Shown here one piece after another: positions 28,242-36,090 of a DNA stretch of 64,000 bases. A program made the translations under genes and the position numbers. This DNA comes from Coprobacter fastidiosus. GTDB lineage: Bacteria > Bacteroidota > Bacteroidia > Bacteroidales > Coprobacteraceae. Under the pieces are notes generated by a model. The model saw only the letters and a program-made list of their open reading frames with translations, had not been told where the DNA came from and made no database searches. Numbering within the stretch: the stretch's first letter is position 1; each line of letters opens with the position of its first letter. The stretch is from assembly GCF_030296935.1 (NCBI RefSeq), contig NZ_AP028032.1, forward strand, positions 3,100,001 to 3,164,000, read 5' to 3'.

Positions 28242-28700
28242 ATGAAAAAAATGATGATGCTCATGGTTTTTCTGGCCAGTGCAGTATTGGCCTTTTCAGC
28301 CACGAAAGGCTCGGAAAAACCGATTCCTTTTGAAAAGTTGCCGAAAATGGCTCAAGAATTTATTCATACCCATTTTAAAGGGGTAAAGGTTGTTAAATGT
28401 GAAGTCGAGTCTCCTTGGACGCAATTCGATGTGCGAATGGCCAACGGCTATGAACTGGAATTTGATCGGGCTGGAAATTGGACTGAGATCCAGAAAGAAA
28501 AGGGCGGCATTTCTTCATCGATATTAGGCGTTCTTCCTCAACGCTCTTATAGCTACTTGCAATCGAATTATTCGGGTGTTTCTGTAGAGAAAATTGAACG
28601 CCAGAAAAAAGGTTTTAAGGTAAGTCTCAATACACAGCCCGAAGAGACAGAGATACATTTCAGTAAAGATGGAAGATTTTTAAGTAAAAAGGTTGATTGA
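28242..28700 (+). CDS. PepSY-like periplasmic protein
   Basis: The 152-residue secreted protein (signal MKKMMMLMVFLASAVLAFSA) has two tandem PepSY-like units, a family common in Bacteroidetes: KLPKMAQEFIHTHFKGVKVVKCEVE with MANGYELEFDRAGNWTEI, and LPQRSYSYLQSNYSGVSVEKIER with EIHFSKDGRFLSKK. PepSY-like domains are proposed to act as periplasmic inhibitors or sensors, but no partner is encoded nearby. A palindrome follows the stop within 15 nt. Confidence 0.8.
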   Translation: MKKMMMLMVFLASAVLAFSATKGSEKPIPFEKLPKMAQEFIHTHFKGVKVVKCEVESPWTQFDVRMANGYELEFDRAGNWTEIQKEKGGISSSILGVLPQRSYSYLQSNYSGVSVEKIERQKKGFKVSLNTQPEETEIHFSKDGRFLSKKVD

Positions 28701-28712
28701 TTTTTGTATATG

Positions 28713-28749
28713 AAAATTTAAACAGGCTCTTAGAACCTGTCTAAATTTT
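28713..28749. repeat. Palindrome formed by back-to-back repeat ends
   Basis: AAAATTTAAACAGG (28713-28726) and CCTGTCTAAATTTT (28736-28749) form a 14-bp stem with one mismatch. The left arm resembles the right end of the intergenic repeat and the right arm is the left end of copy D. It may also terminate the PepSY-like gene. Confidence 0.7.
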
Positions 28750-28896
28750 GCTCAACTCAGATTCGAGGATTTCATTCGAGTATGTTTTCTTGTTTTTATG
28801 AGTATGATAGCAGATTATCATAATAAAAAACAGATCGAAAGAAAACTCAAAGAAGATATGGTTGAATTTCCTACATTGGAAAATTTAGGTCCTTAG
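28729..28896 (+). repeat. Degenerate intergenic repeat, copy D
   Basis: Left end TTAGAACCTGTCTAAATTTT (28730-28749). The interior TATGAGTATGATAGCAGATTATC, read in parts, aligns with copy C and includes GATCGAAAGAAAAC. The right end GGAAAATTTAGGTCCTTAG (28878-28896) is an inverted, gapped copy of the left end. Confidence 0.65.
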
Positions 28897-28904
28897 AAAA
28901 AGAG

Positions 28905-28940
28905 AAGAACAGCCGGAGATTTATATATCGGCTGTTCTTT
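28905..28940. terminator. Hairpin after repeat copy D
   Basis: Stem AAGAACAGCCG (28905-28915) / CGGCTGTTCTT (28929-28939) followed by a T run. Confidence 0.75.
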
Positions 28941-29224
28941 TTATTTTAAATTTTCATCGGTTAGATTTAACCGATTGAAGAATAAACTTTTAGCGTAGTA
29001 TTTGAGAAATAGAGGTAACGAATTAGCAACCGTGCAATTTTCAGCGATTAGCGGTGCTATGCTGTTAAATAACTCTTTGCATTTACAAAGGTATAATAAT
29101 TATTCAGGAAATAATGCCTACTATCAAAAAACTGCATCCTATCTTTGTAAATAGTCCATTAAAAAGAATGCAATCTCACAAATTATAGCGACCTTTGTGA
29201 TTGAAAATCAACGTATCAATTACA
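28941..29224. other. Leader region before the KilA-N gene
   Basis: No gene seen. Two -7-like elements occur: TATCTTTG on the plus strand (29150-29157), suitable for the KilA-N gene, and TACCTTTG on the minus strand (29086-29093) with no gene to serve. Small dyads are present (for example GCACGGTTGC-like and TAGCGGTGCTA). Confidence 0.4.
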
Positions 29225-30031
29225 ATGGCAAAAATTACCGTTCAAAATACAGATATTAGCGTTGTCAGGTACAATGAAGAAGACTACATTAGTCTTACAG
29301 ACATGGCAAGAAGCCAACTGCAAGAGCATATTATCTTCCGTTGGCTTAGCCTTAAAAGCACTATCGAGTATCTTGGTGAATGGGAAATGTTATATAATCC
29401 CGATTTTAATTGTACCGAATTCGGTACAATTAAAAATGCGGCAGGAAGCAACAATTTTGTGCTTTCGGTGAAAACGTGGATAGAACGGACCGGTGCAATT
29501 GGCATTCGTTCTAAGGCTGGTCGCTATGGTGGTACGTATGCACATCGGGATATAGCATATCATTTTGGTATGTGGATTTCTCCTAAATTCCAATTACTTC
29601 TTGTTAAGGAGTATCAGCGGCTAAAGATAGAAGAACAAAGGCTACTCGGTTGGTCAGCGAAACGTGAATTGTCGAAAATCAACTACCGCATACATACTGA
29701 TGCCATAAAGCAAAACCTTATTCCGATGGAAGTCTCACCGATACAGGCAAGCACTATTTATGCCAATGAGGCCGACGTGCTGAACGTGGCGATGTTTGGT
29801 ATGACAGCAAAACAATGGAGAGAAGCGAATCCCGAACTGAAAGGAAATATCCGTGATTATGCTACTATCAATGAACTTATCTGTTTGTCGAATATGGAGA
29901 ATCTAAATGCTGTGTTTATCGAACAGAACATGTCACAAAGGGAACGTCTTGTTAAGCTAAACCAAATAGCTATCCATCAAATGAATATATTGGAAAGTGA
30001 TGATAATCAAAATCGTAAGCTGTTGAAATAA
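29225..30031 (+). CDS. KilA-N domain protein
   Basis: About 268 residues from the ATG at 29225 (a TTG at 29201 is less likely). The N-terminal two-thirds is a KilA-N domain, a DNA-binding module common in large DNA viruses, phages and bacterial accessory islands: NEEDYISLTDMARSQ, FVLSVKTWIERTGAIGI, SKAGRYGGTYAHRDIAYHFGMWISPKFQLLLVKEYQRL. The C-terminal part (FGMTAKQWREANPELKGNIRDYATINEL) resembles the common Bacteroidetes tail of this family. A perfect 32-bp palindrome lies in the coding region at 29404-29435. Likely acquired DNA. Confidence 0.88.
   Translation: MAKITVQNTDISVVRYNEEDYISLTDMARSQLQEHIIFRWLSLKSTIEYLGEWEMLYNPDFNCTEFGTIKNAAGSNNFVLSVKTWIERTGAIGIRSKAGRYGGTYAHRDIAYHFGMWISPKFQLLLVKEYQRLKIEEQRLLGWSAKRELSKINYRIHTDAIKQNLIPMEVSPIQASTIYANEADVLNVAMFGMTAKQWREANPELKGNIRDYATINELICLSNMENLNAVFIEQNMSQRERLVKLNQIAIHQMNILESDDNQNRKLLK
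29404..29435. repeat. Perfect 32-bp palindrome inside the KilA-N coding sequence
   Basis: Left half TTTTAATTGTACCGAA (29404-29419) is the exact reverse complement of the right half TTCGGTACAATTAAAA (29420-29435), with no spacer and an EcoRI-like centre. It encodes FNCTEFGTIK in frame. Confidence 0.95.
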
Positions 30032-30090
30032 AGAATTGAAGAATCTCTTTACAGATAAGCATTGTAATGTTTTAGCAATCAATAAAGAAT

Positions 30091-30852
30091 ATGAATACCG
30101 ATTATAAAGTTGGTGATTTTATTTATAATGCAGATATTTATGACGGGTTGAATAATTCTCTGTTCGATTTGGAATTCTACAAAAAATGGCTACCTCAAAA
30201 TAAAGATGCCAAGATACTTGAACTCTGTTGTGGTACGGGTAGACTTACGATTCCAATAGCAAAGGATGGGTATAATATTAAGGGAGTTGATTATACTTTA
30301 TCCATGCTTGAACGGGCAAAGGAGAAAGCATTTCAAGCTGAGTTAAAAATAGATTTCATTGAGGCAGATATTAGAGAATTGAACTTAGGAGAAAAATTTG
30401 ATCTTATTTTTATTCCGTTTAATTCAATCCATCATTTGTATAAAAATGAGGATTTATTTGATACGTTGAAAGTCGTAAGAAATCACTTGAAAGAAAAAGG
30501 TTTGTTTTTATTGGACTGCTTCAATCCTAATATCCAATATATTGTTGAAAACGAGAGGAAGCAACAGGTTATTGCCGAATATACAACCAATGATGGAAGA
30601 AAAGTATTAATAAAACAAAGCATGCACTATGAAAGCGCATCTCAAATTAATCGTATAAAGTGGCAATATTTTATTGACGATAAATTTCATTCAGTCCAAA
30701 ATATGGACATGAGATTATTCTTTCCTCAAGAATTAAATTCATACCTCAAACAAATTGGATTTAATATTGTCCATAAATTCGGGGATTTTACAGAGGGAGA
30801 ATTTGATGACAATTCAGAGAAACAAATATACATTTTGGAACTTAAAGAGTAA
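30091..30852 (+). CDS. Class I SAM-dependent methyltransferase
   Basis: The 253-residue protein has Rossmann-type methyltransferase motifs: motif I ILELCCGTGRLTIPIAKDGYNIKGVD with the post-I acidic residue, motif II FIEADIRELNLGEKFDLIFIPFN, and a C-terminal half with KVLIKQSMHYE. The substrate is not recognisable; small-molecule methyltransferases of this type are common. It lies 59 bp after the KilA-N gene in the same direction and is more AT-rich than the fragment that follows, suggesting mixed origins. Confidence 0.85.
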   Translation: MNTDYKVGDFIYNADIYDGLNNSLFDLEFYKKWLPQNKDAKILELCCGTGRLTIPIAKDGYNIKGVDYTLSMLERAKEKAFQAELKIDFIEADIRELNLGEKFDLIFIPFNSIHHLYKNEDLFDTLKVVRNHLKEKGLFLLDCFNPNIQYIVENERKQQVIAEYTTNDGRKVLIKQSMHYESASQINRIKWQYFIDDKFHSVQNMDMRLFFPQELNSYLKQIGFNIVHKFGDFTEGEFDDNSEKQIYILELKE

Positions 30853-30945
30853 GGGCAAAATGATAAAATCATAGACAAAATACAACAAAAACACTGTTCT
30901 TCTAAAAATTGTAAGCAGTATTTTTGCCTTCTGTGAAATGAACGG

Positions 30946-31296
30946 TTACAACTTCATCTCTCTGTCTTTTCTTTGCGGTTGTATAGGTCGGCGTATGTTC
31001 TGCCTTAACTTCTCGAACTGTTCCTTGAACCACTTGGCAATGGGTTTTCGGTCAATGGCAAGAACTAATTTCGTCCCGTCCGTGGGGTCTTTCAGCACTT
31101 GAAACCCTGCCTTTTCGGTCGTGAATTTCCGTCCGTGTTCCTCCGAATAGAGTTCCCCTGCATACTCCAACGGCTTTCCCTTGACGAGCGTTGCGGTCTG
31201 CCTTTCATCAAACCCGACAAGGCGGCAGAGGTTTTCGATACGGAGCATTTCACGGAAATAGGGAAACCATGCCGTCGCCTTTGCGATTACCGTTTT
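30946..31296 (-). pseudogene. C-terminal fragment of a mobile-element protein (DUF3945-like)
   Basis: The open frame from 31296 (just after a TGA at 31297-31299) encodes about 116 residues; the first ATG is at 31248. The frame upstream of that ATG still reads protein-like (TAWFPYFREMLRIENLCRLVG), so the real protein began further back and has lost its 5' part. The core FDERQTATLVKGKPLEYAGELY..KFTTEKAGFQVL resembles one repeat unit of DUF3945-type proteins from Bacteroidetes conjugative elements. The DNA is clearly richer in G+C than its neighbours. A run of G residues (31321-31330) lies just upstream. Family call is tentative. Confidence 0.55.
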
Positions 31297-31631
31297 TCAA
31301 CTACGCATAACTCACTCCTTTGGGGGGGGGACAAAATTAGTTGTTAGTGAGTTATCGATAGCTATGTGAATCGATGCAAAACGTAGAAACAGAACATTTT
31401 AGTAAGAAATATGTACCCGTTACGGGAGTAACGAGGTGGTAACTGAACTTCTGCACCGTTTGGCTTCGAGGTGGTATTTCGTTGGCTCTGCCCTCCATAG
31501 AAAAACAAAGCGTAACAAACGCTGTATCAGCTAATTCGCTACGCTTTGCCCAAATTTACTTTTTCGCTATGTGTTTATTTTAAAGTTTATCTGGATTTTT
31601 CGAAATTAATGTTTTCGGCAATTCCGTTTTA
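31297..31631. other. Non-coding scar next to the mobile-element fragment
   Basis: No gene is supported. The stretch has two copies of CGAGGTGGTA (near 31430 and 31468) and a stem CAAAGCGTA / TACGCTTTG with a 27-nt loop at about 31506-31551. Base composition is mixed, as expected for remnant DNA. Confidence 0.4.
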
Positions 31632-33212
31632 TTATTTATTCTGAGCTTCTGTAATGGTCTCTACTAAACTATTGAGGTAAACTTCTATATCGGTATATCC
31701 CGAACTTAAAGTGTGAGCATTAGGGTTATTGTAACTATTCGGATTCAGGCCTACTTGTTTTTCCCATTCATCGGGCATACCGTCACCATCTGTATCGACC
31801 GGAGGCTCGGTACTGTTTAGTGTCGGCCAGCCACCTACTGTTTCTTGTGAATCTATTATACCCGGATAGTTAGCTCCGCTATAAGTGGCTGTACCATTCT
31901 TTACTTCGTTGATAATTCTTTTGTCGACAGCGTCGCGAACTAAAGAACATCCGGCATATTCGCATACACGGGTGTATGCATTTTCTGCCGAATGAGTAGT
32001 GACTTCGGTGGCATCTCCCATATCGGTAAATATGACAGAGGATTTGATAGAGGAAATTGTTCCACCCGGAAGCGAATAATTTCTTTCATCGGGATGTACG
32101 CCGATCCAGTTGTCATTACATACGTTATTTGCTTCTTGAGCAGTTGATGTAGTTGCTCCCATGTAGTTCCCGTTGATGTAAAATGTACCCCATTGACCGC
32201 TCATTTGCCCGTTGCTATATTCCCCTAAATCTGCATTCGGTGCAAATATTCGGTATTTTACGGTCGCAGAACTTTTTTCGGTCGCAGGTCCTGGTTTATA
32301 ATAATTGTTTACCAGATTATAAGATCCTCCTTCTCCGGCATAACTGCTGTTTCCTCTCCAGTTATAAATAACGTTATTTCTGAAATCGACCTTTTCAAGA
32401 TCGGGTAGGGCAGACATCCGGCTACCGTTGAAACGAGGGTTACGGCTGTCATGGTGCGCTAACAAGTTATGATGAAACGATGCGTTTTTACCTCCCCATA
32501 TTCCTCCGTAACCGTGAGCTTCCTTGCTGTGTAGTGAAAGTCTGAGGCTTTCCGAAATCAAACACCATTGCATTGTGAAGTTGGTATTGTCATAAAATGA
32601 GGCACATTCATCTACACACCAACTGACAGAGCAATGGTCTATCATGATGTTTTTTCTTTTCGTTCCCCCGAAAGCATCCGCCCCGTCAGCATAAGTAGGG
32701 TCTATTTTGCCTGCTGCAATATCCTCTTTCATTTGGGCATCACCTAATCTGAATCTCATGTAACGGATAATTACATTATCAGCTTTTATCATTACTGGAT
32801 ATCCGGCAAGGCATATTCCATCACCCGGAGCTGTTTGTCCGGCTATGGTTACGTCTCCGTTTTCGATAGATAGTTCTTTTTTAAGTTTGATTGTTCCTGA
32901 TATTTTGAAAATGATAATACGAGGTTCGTTTCGAGACAAAGCGTACCTTAAGGTAGTGTTGTCACTGAGTTCATCATTAAGAGAAGTGACATAGTATATT
33001 TTCCCACCTCTTCCTCCTGTCGTATTGCGGCCAGCTCCTTCTGCACCGGGAAAAGCGTAAGCCGTTTCTTGTATTTGTGTATTATTATTGCCATTCCCTG
33101 GTGTGTCTATATTACCTCCGGCAGAAAATGTTTCGTTATCTTTTCCACAAGAAATAAAACATATCGATGCACACAATAAAATTCCGGATAAAGTCATTTT
33201 TCTTGTTTTCAT
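31632..33212 (-). CDS. Pectate-lyase-like lipoprotein
   Basis: The 526-residue protein has a lipoprotein signal with Cys22 (CASICFISC|GKDN), a Gly/Asn linker and a right-handed beta-helix of the pectate lyase (PL1) type: YAFPGAEGAGRNTTGGRGGKIYYVTSLND, IIFKISGTIKL, IRYMRFRLGD, IMIDHCSVSWCVDE, and HHNLLAHHDSRNPRF with the catalytic-type Arg. A C-terminal calcium-binding-like DTDGDGMPDEWE repeat follows. It should cleave pectate at the cell surface by beta-elimination. A -7-like TAAATTTG lies at 33266-33273. It complements the acetylesterase at 4006-5970 functionally, though not in one operon. Confidence 0.9.
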   Translation of the reverse strand: MKTRKMTLSGILLCASICFISCGKDNETFSAGGNIDTPGNGNNNTQIQETAYAFPGAEGAGRNTTGGRGGKIYYVTSLNDELSDNTTLRYALSRNEPRIIIFKISGTIKLKKELSIENGDVTIAGQTAPGDGICLAGYPVMIKADNVIIRYMRFRLGDAQMKEDIAAGKIDPTYADGADAFGGTKRKNIMIDHCSVSWCVDECASFYDNTNFTMQWCLISESLRLSLHSKEAHGYGGIWGGKNASFHHNLLAHHDSRNPRFNGSRMSALPDLEKVDFRNNVIYNWRGNSSYAGEGGSYNLVNNYYKPGPATEKSSATVKYRIFAPNADLGEYSNGQMSGQWGTFYINGNYMGATTSTAQEANNVCNDNWIGVHPDERNYSLPGGTISSIKSSVIFTDMGDATEVTTHSAENAYTRVCEYAGCSLVRDAVDKRIINEVKNGTATYSGANYPGIIDSQETVGGWPTLNSTEPPVDTDGDGMPDEWEKQVGLNPNSYNNPNAHTLSSGYTDIEVYLNSLVETITEAQNK

Positions 33213-33610
33213 AGTTTTTTGTATGGTGTAATATTTTTATTGCTATATTATATTTTTAAACACAACAAATTTAGTCCGGAGTTTTTTGAGATAATAGGAT
33301 TAATTGACATAATTGTGGCCATTTTTTTCCACATAAGCGGATTTTTTGTTTTTAGATAAGAAAGGTTGTTATGTATAACGAATTGTAATACAGTTAGTTA
33401 AAGATTGTATGTTTTAGAGTTTGTTTTAATTTCCCTTGGAACGGTACTGAGAGTTCTTTTTGGGAATGTTTTTTGTTTTTCATGAAATTACTGGAAGGAA
33501 AGTATAATATAGGACATGTTACTCGCCAGATAATAGGTGGGATATAGTAATATACAAATTTTATATCTTCCTTTCTTGGTATGGAGTGGAAAATAGAAAT
33601 TATTTATATA
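33213..33610. other. Intergenic region with a possible eroded repeat copy
   Basis: No gene seen. TTTAGAGTTTGTTTTAATTT (33413-33432) and GGGAATGTTTTTTGTTTTTC nearby resemble the left part of the intergenic repeat (copies A, C, D), but no right end is recognisable. Confidence 0.35.
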
Positions 33611-33663
33611 AAAAATACAAGAAGCTGTCTCAAAAATTTTAGAGTTCAGCTTCTTGTATTTTT
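33611..33663 (-). terminator. Terminator of the ilv operon
   Basis: A 17-bp perfect stem, AAAAATACAAGAAGCTG (33611-33627) with CAGCTTCTTGTATTTTT (33647-33663), lies 14 bp beyond the ilvC stop. Confidence 0.9.
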
Positions 33664-33676
33664 ATGAAATGTTGAA

Positions 33677-34723
33677 CTAGTTGTTTTCTGGACGTAATTT
33701 ACGTACTACCATACCGGCTTGCCACATTTCACTTTCACGAAGTTCTTTTAACTCTTGATTTAAACCTTCACGATAGTTCGGTTTACTATTGGTATCGATA
33801 GAGCGTTGAGCCTCATTCCCTTTAGCGACTTCGCTATATAATTCTTCAAATACGGGTTTAGTTGCATCACGGAATTTTTTCCACCAGTCGAGAGCTCCTC
33901 GTTGAGCTGTGGTAGAACAGTTAGCATACATCCAGTCCATTCCGTTTTCTGCAATCAGTGGCATCAAAGATTGAGTAAGTTCCTCTATTGTTTCGTTAAA
34001 AGCCTCAGACGGAGTGTGTCCATTTGCTCGCAATACATCATATTGAGCAGCGAAAATACCTTGGATAGCACCCATCAGAGTACCGCGTTCTCCGGTTAAG
34101 TCGGAATATACTTCGCGTTTGAAAGTTGTTTCAAACAGATAACCTGAACCAACTCCGATTCCTAATGCAATGACTTTTTCTTTAGCTTTTCCGCTTGCAT
34201 CTTGGAATACGGCATAGCTTGAGTTAAGACCACGTCCTTGAAGGAACATACGGCGCAAACTAGTTCCAGAGCCTTTAGGTGCAATAAGGATTACATCGAT
34301 ATCGGCAGGAGGAATGATGCCTGTACGTTCTTTGTATGTGATGGCGAATCCGTGTGAGAAGTAGAGGGTTTTACCTGCAGTCAGATGTTTTTTTACTTTA
34401 GGCCATACTTCGATTTGTGCCGCATCGGAAAGCAGATATTGGATAATGGTTGCTTTTTCACAGGCTTCTTCGATCTCAAACAATGTTTCTCCGGGAACCC
34501 ATCCGTCTGCAACGGCTTTATCCCATGTTTTAGAATCTTTACGTTGTCCGACGATCACATTAAATCCGTTGTCACGAAGATTCAAGCTCTGACCGGGACC
34601 TTGAACACCGTATCCGATAACGGCTATGGTTTCATTTTTCAAAACTTCTCTTGCTTTTTCCAAAGGAAATTCTTCGCGGGTTACAACATTTTCTTCAACA
34701 CCGCCAAAATTCATGATTGCCAT
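33677..34723 (-). CDS. ilvC: Ketol-acid reductoisomerase
   Basis: The 348-residue enzyme converts acetolactate or acetohydroxybutyrate to the dihydroxy acids of valine, leucine and isoleucine synthesis. The NAD(P)H-binding motif IAVIGYGVQGPGQSLNLRDNG and the Mg-binding segments VYSDLTGERGTLMG and FNETIEELTQSL are present. It is the last gene of the operon ilvD-ilvB-ilvN-thioesterase-ilvC and ends at a strong hairpin. The length is that of class I enzymes with a short extension. Confidence 0.97.
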   Translation of the reverse strand: MAIMNFGGVEENVVTREEFPLEKAREVLKNETIAVIGYGVQGPGQSLNLRDNGFNVIVGQRKDSKTWDKAVADGWVPGETLFEIEEACEKATIIQYLLSDAAQIEVWPKVKKHLTAGKTLYFSHGFAITYKERTGIIPPADIDVILIAPKGSGTSLRRMFLQGRGLNSSYAVFQDASGKAKEKVIALGIGVGSGYLFETTFKREVYSDLTGERGTLMGAIQGIFAAQYDVLRANGHTPSEAFNETIEELTQSLMPLIAENGMDWMYANCSTTAQRGALDWWKKFRDATKPVFEELYSEVAKGNEAQRSIDTNSKPNYREGLNQELKELRESEMWQAGMVVRKLRPENN

Positions 34724-34774
34724 AATGTTTTAATTTATAAAGTAGTTAATGAAATTTTTTGTATATATTCTTTA

Positions 34775-35524
34775 CTAATTACGTTTAGAAAATTCTATTC
34801 TTCCTCGACATATAGTTTCTCCACTGCTGTTTCGTATTTCCGATGTATAAATATTTTCTGCAAGTTGTTCACGATAAAAACTCAATTTGTCACCATAACG
34901 GGCTTCACTGATATAATTGATCTCAAACCTACGAATAAAATTTTTGTCATACATATCCATCGAGAACATATCGAGTATATGTTCGATATATTTTACACTG
35001 TTTATGTGACGATTAATGTCTATATCGCTGTATCGAATAGGATAGATGATCGGATTTTCATCGTTTACCGGTTTTATTTTTGATTGCGGGGCAATCGGAC
35101 AATCTTTCTCCCCTACATTGTTCTCGATATGGCGGAATGTTGTAATATCTACCGAAGTACGATTTTGTATATCTATAACTGACCAGATAGAACGGGCATA
35201 TCCATATAGTTTTCCATCGGGACTGCTGAAACAAAAATTTCGCGCAGAAAAATGTTTATTGTAACTTTCGATCCATGTTTCTATTTTGTATTTATCGTAA
35301 ATACCCGGATAGGAAGACATCTCTATCGCCAGTCTGGCCAGTACCCATGCCCGATTTTCTTTGATCAGGGTACTGTATCCTACTCCCCAGTTCTCTGCAT
35401 GATATGTAGCTGTTTCAAGTATTCGTTTGACCAATAAGGTCAATGGAATTTCCTGTTGTGCATTTCCTTCGGCAGGTTCTAAATCATAAATATATGCCGC
35501 GATCTTTTTCTGTTCATTCTCCAT
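34775..35524 (-). CDS. Acyl-ACP thioesterase
   Basis: The 249-residue double hot-dog-fold protein of the FatA/acyl-ACP thioesterase family hydrolyses acyl-ACP to free fatty acid. Recognisable parts are the N-terminal LETATYHAENWGVGYSTL, the central VLARLAIEM and ETWIES, and the second hot-dog motif PIRYSDIDINRHINSVKYIEHILD, where the Asp/Asn/His residues form the active site. It lies 4 bp after ilvN and 51 bp before ilvC. Its place inside an ilv operon may tie branched-chain precursor supply to branched fatty acids, but that is inference. Confidence 0.9.
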   Translation of the reverse strand: MENEQKKIAAYIYDLEPAEGNAQQEIPLTLLVKRILETATYHAENWGVGYSTLIKENRAWVLARLAIEMSSYPGIYDKYKIETWIESYNKHFSARNFCFSSPDGKLYGYARSIWSVIDIQNRTSVDITTFRHIENNVGEKDCPIAPQSKIKPVNDENPIIYPIRYSDIDINRHINSVKYIEHILDMFSMDMYDKNFIRRFEINYISEARYGDKLSFYREQLAENIYTSEIRNSSGETICRGRIEFSKRN

Positions 35525-35528
35525 AATG

Positions 35529-36077
35529 TTATTCTTTGGTAGAGAGACGTCGACACTCTTGTGCTTCGAGAAACAAACTTACATGTTCTACGGTCGATTT
35601 GGTGATTGCAACACGTCCTGAACGGACAAATTGCATAACTCCGAATTTACTCAATTCTTCGAACAGTTGTTGAGTCTCCTCCGTGTGGCCTGATTTTTCT
35701 ATCACTGTATAAGTTCGGTTTACTTCCAGAATTCGGGCGTTATGGCGGCGAATAAGTTCTTCTATTCCGCTATCGTCCAATAATTTTTCTGTTGCGACTT
35801 TGTAAAGAGCCACCTCTTGGTAGAATATTTCGTCTTCGGTATAGAAGAATGCACGGAGTACATCAATGCGTTTTTCTATTTGTTGTACGACTTTTTGTAT
35901 CGTATCTCGATCGCTGTTTGTTGTAATGATAAATTTGTGTATCCCTTCGATTGCCGAAGCAGAAACTGAAAGACTTTCGATATTCAGACGGCGGCGACCG
36001 AAAATAATCGATATCTGATTTAGAAGACCGACTTGATTTTCTGTATATACCGTTACTGTATATAATATAGATTCCAT
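35529..36077 (-). CDS. ilvN: Acetolactate synthase, small (regulatory) subunit
   Basis: The 182-residue regulatory subunit opens with an ACT domain (YTVTVYTENQVGLLNQISIIFGRRRLNIESLSV) that normally binds valine for feedback inhibition, followed by the C-terminal domain (EVALYKVATEKLLDDSGIEELIRRHNARILEV). It lies 13 bp downstream of ilvB and associates with it. Confidence 0.96.
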   Translation of the reverse strand: MESILYTVTVYTENQVGLLNQISIIFGRRRLNIESLSVSASAIEGIHKFIITTNSDRDTIQKVVQQIEKRIDVLRAFFYTEDEIFYQEVALYKVATEKLLDDSGIEELIRRHNARILEVNRTYTVIEKSGHTEETQQLFEELSKFGVMQFVRSGRVAITKSTVEHVSLFLEAQECRRLSTKE

Positions 36078-36090
36078 ATGCTTCGTTCAA

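Noticed and set aside
31321-31330. The G run as a phase-variation tract
   Set aside because: It is not inside or just before an intact gene, so switching would have no visible target.
34385-35083. Plus-strand ORF of 232 codons over ilvC and the thioesterase
   Set aside because: Phe/Cys/Tyr-rich shadow spanning two well-supported minus-strand genes.
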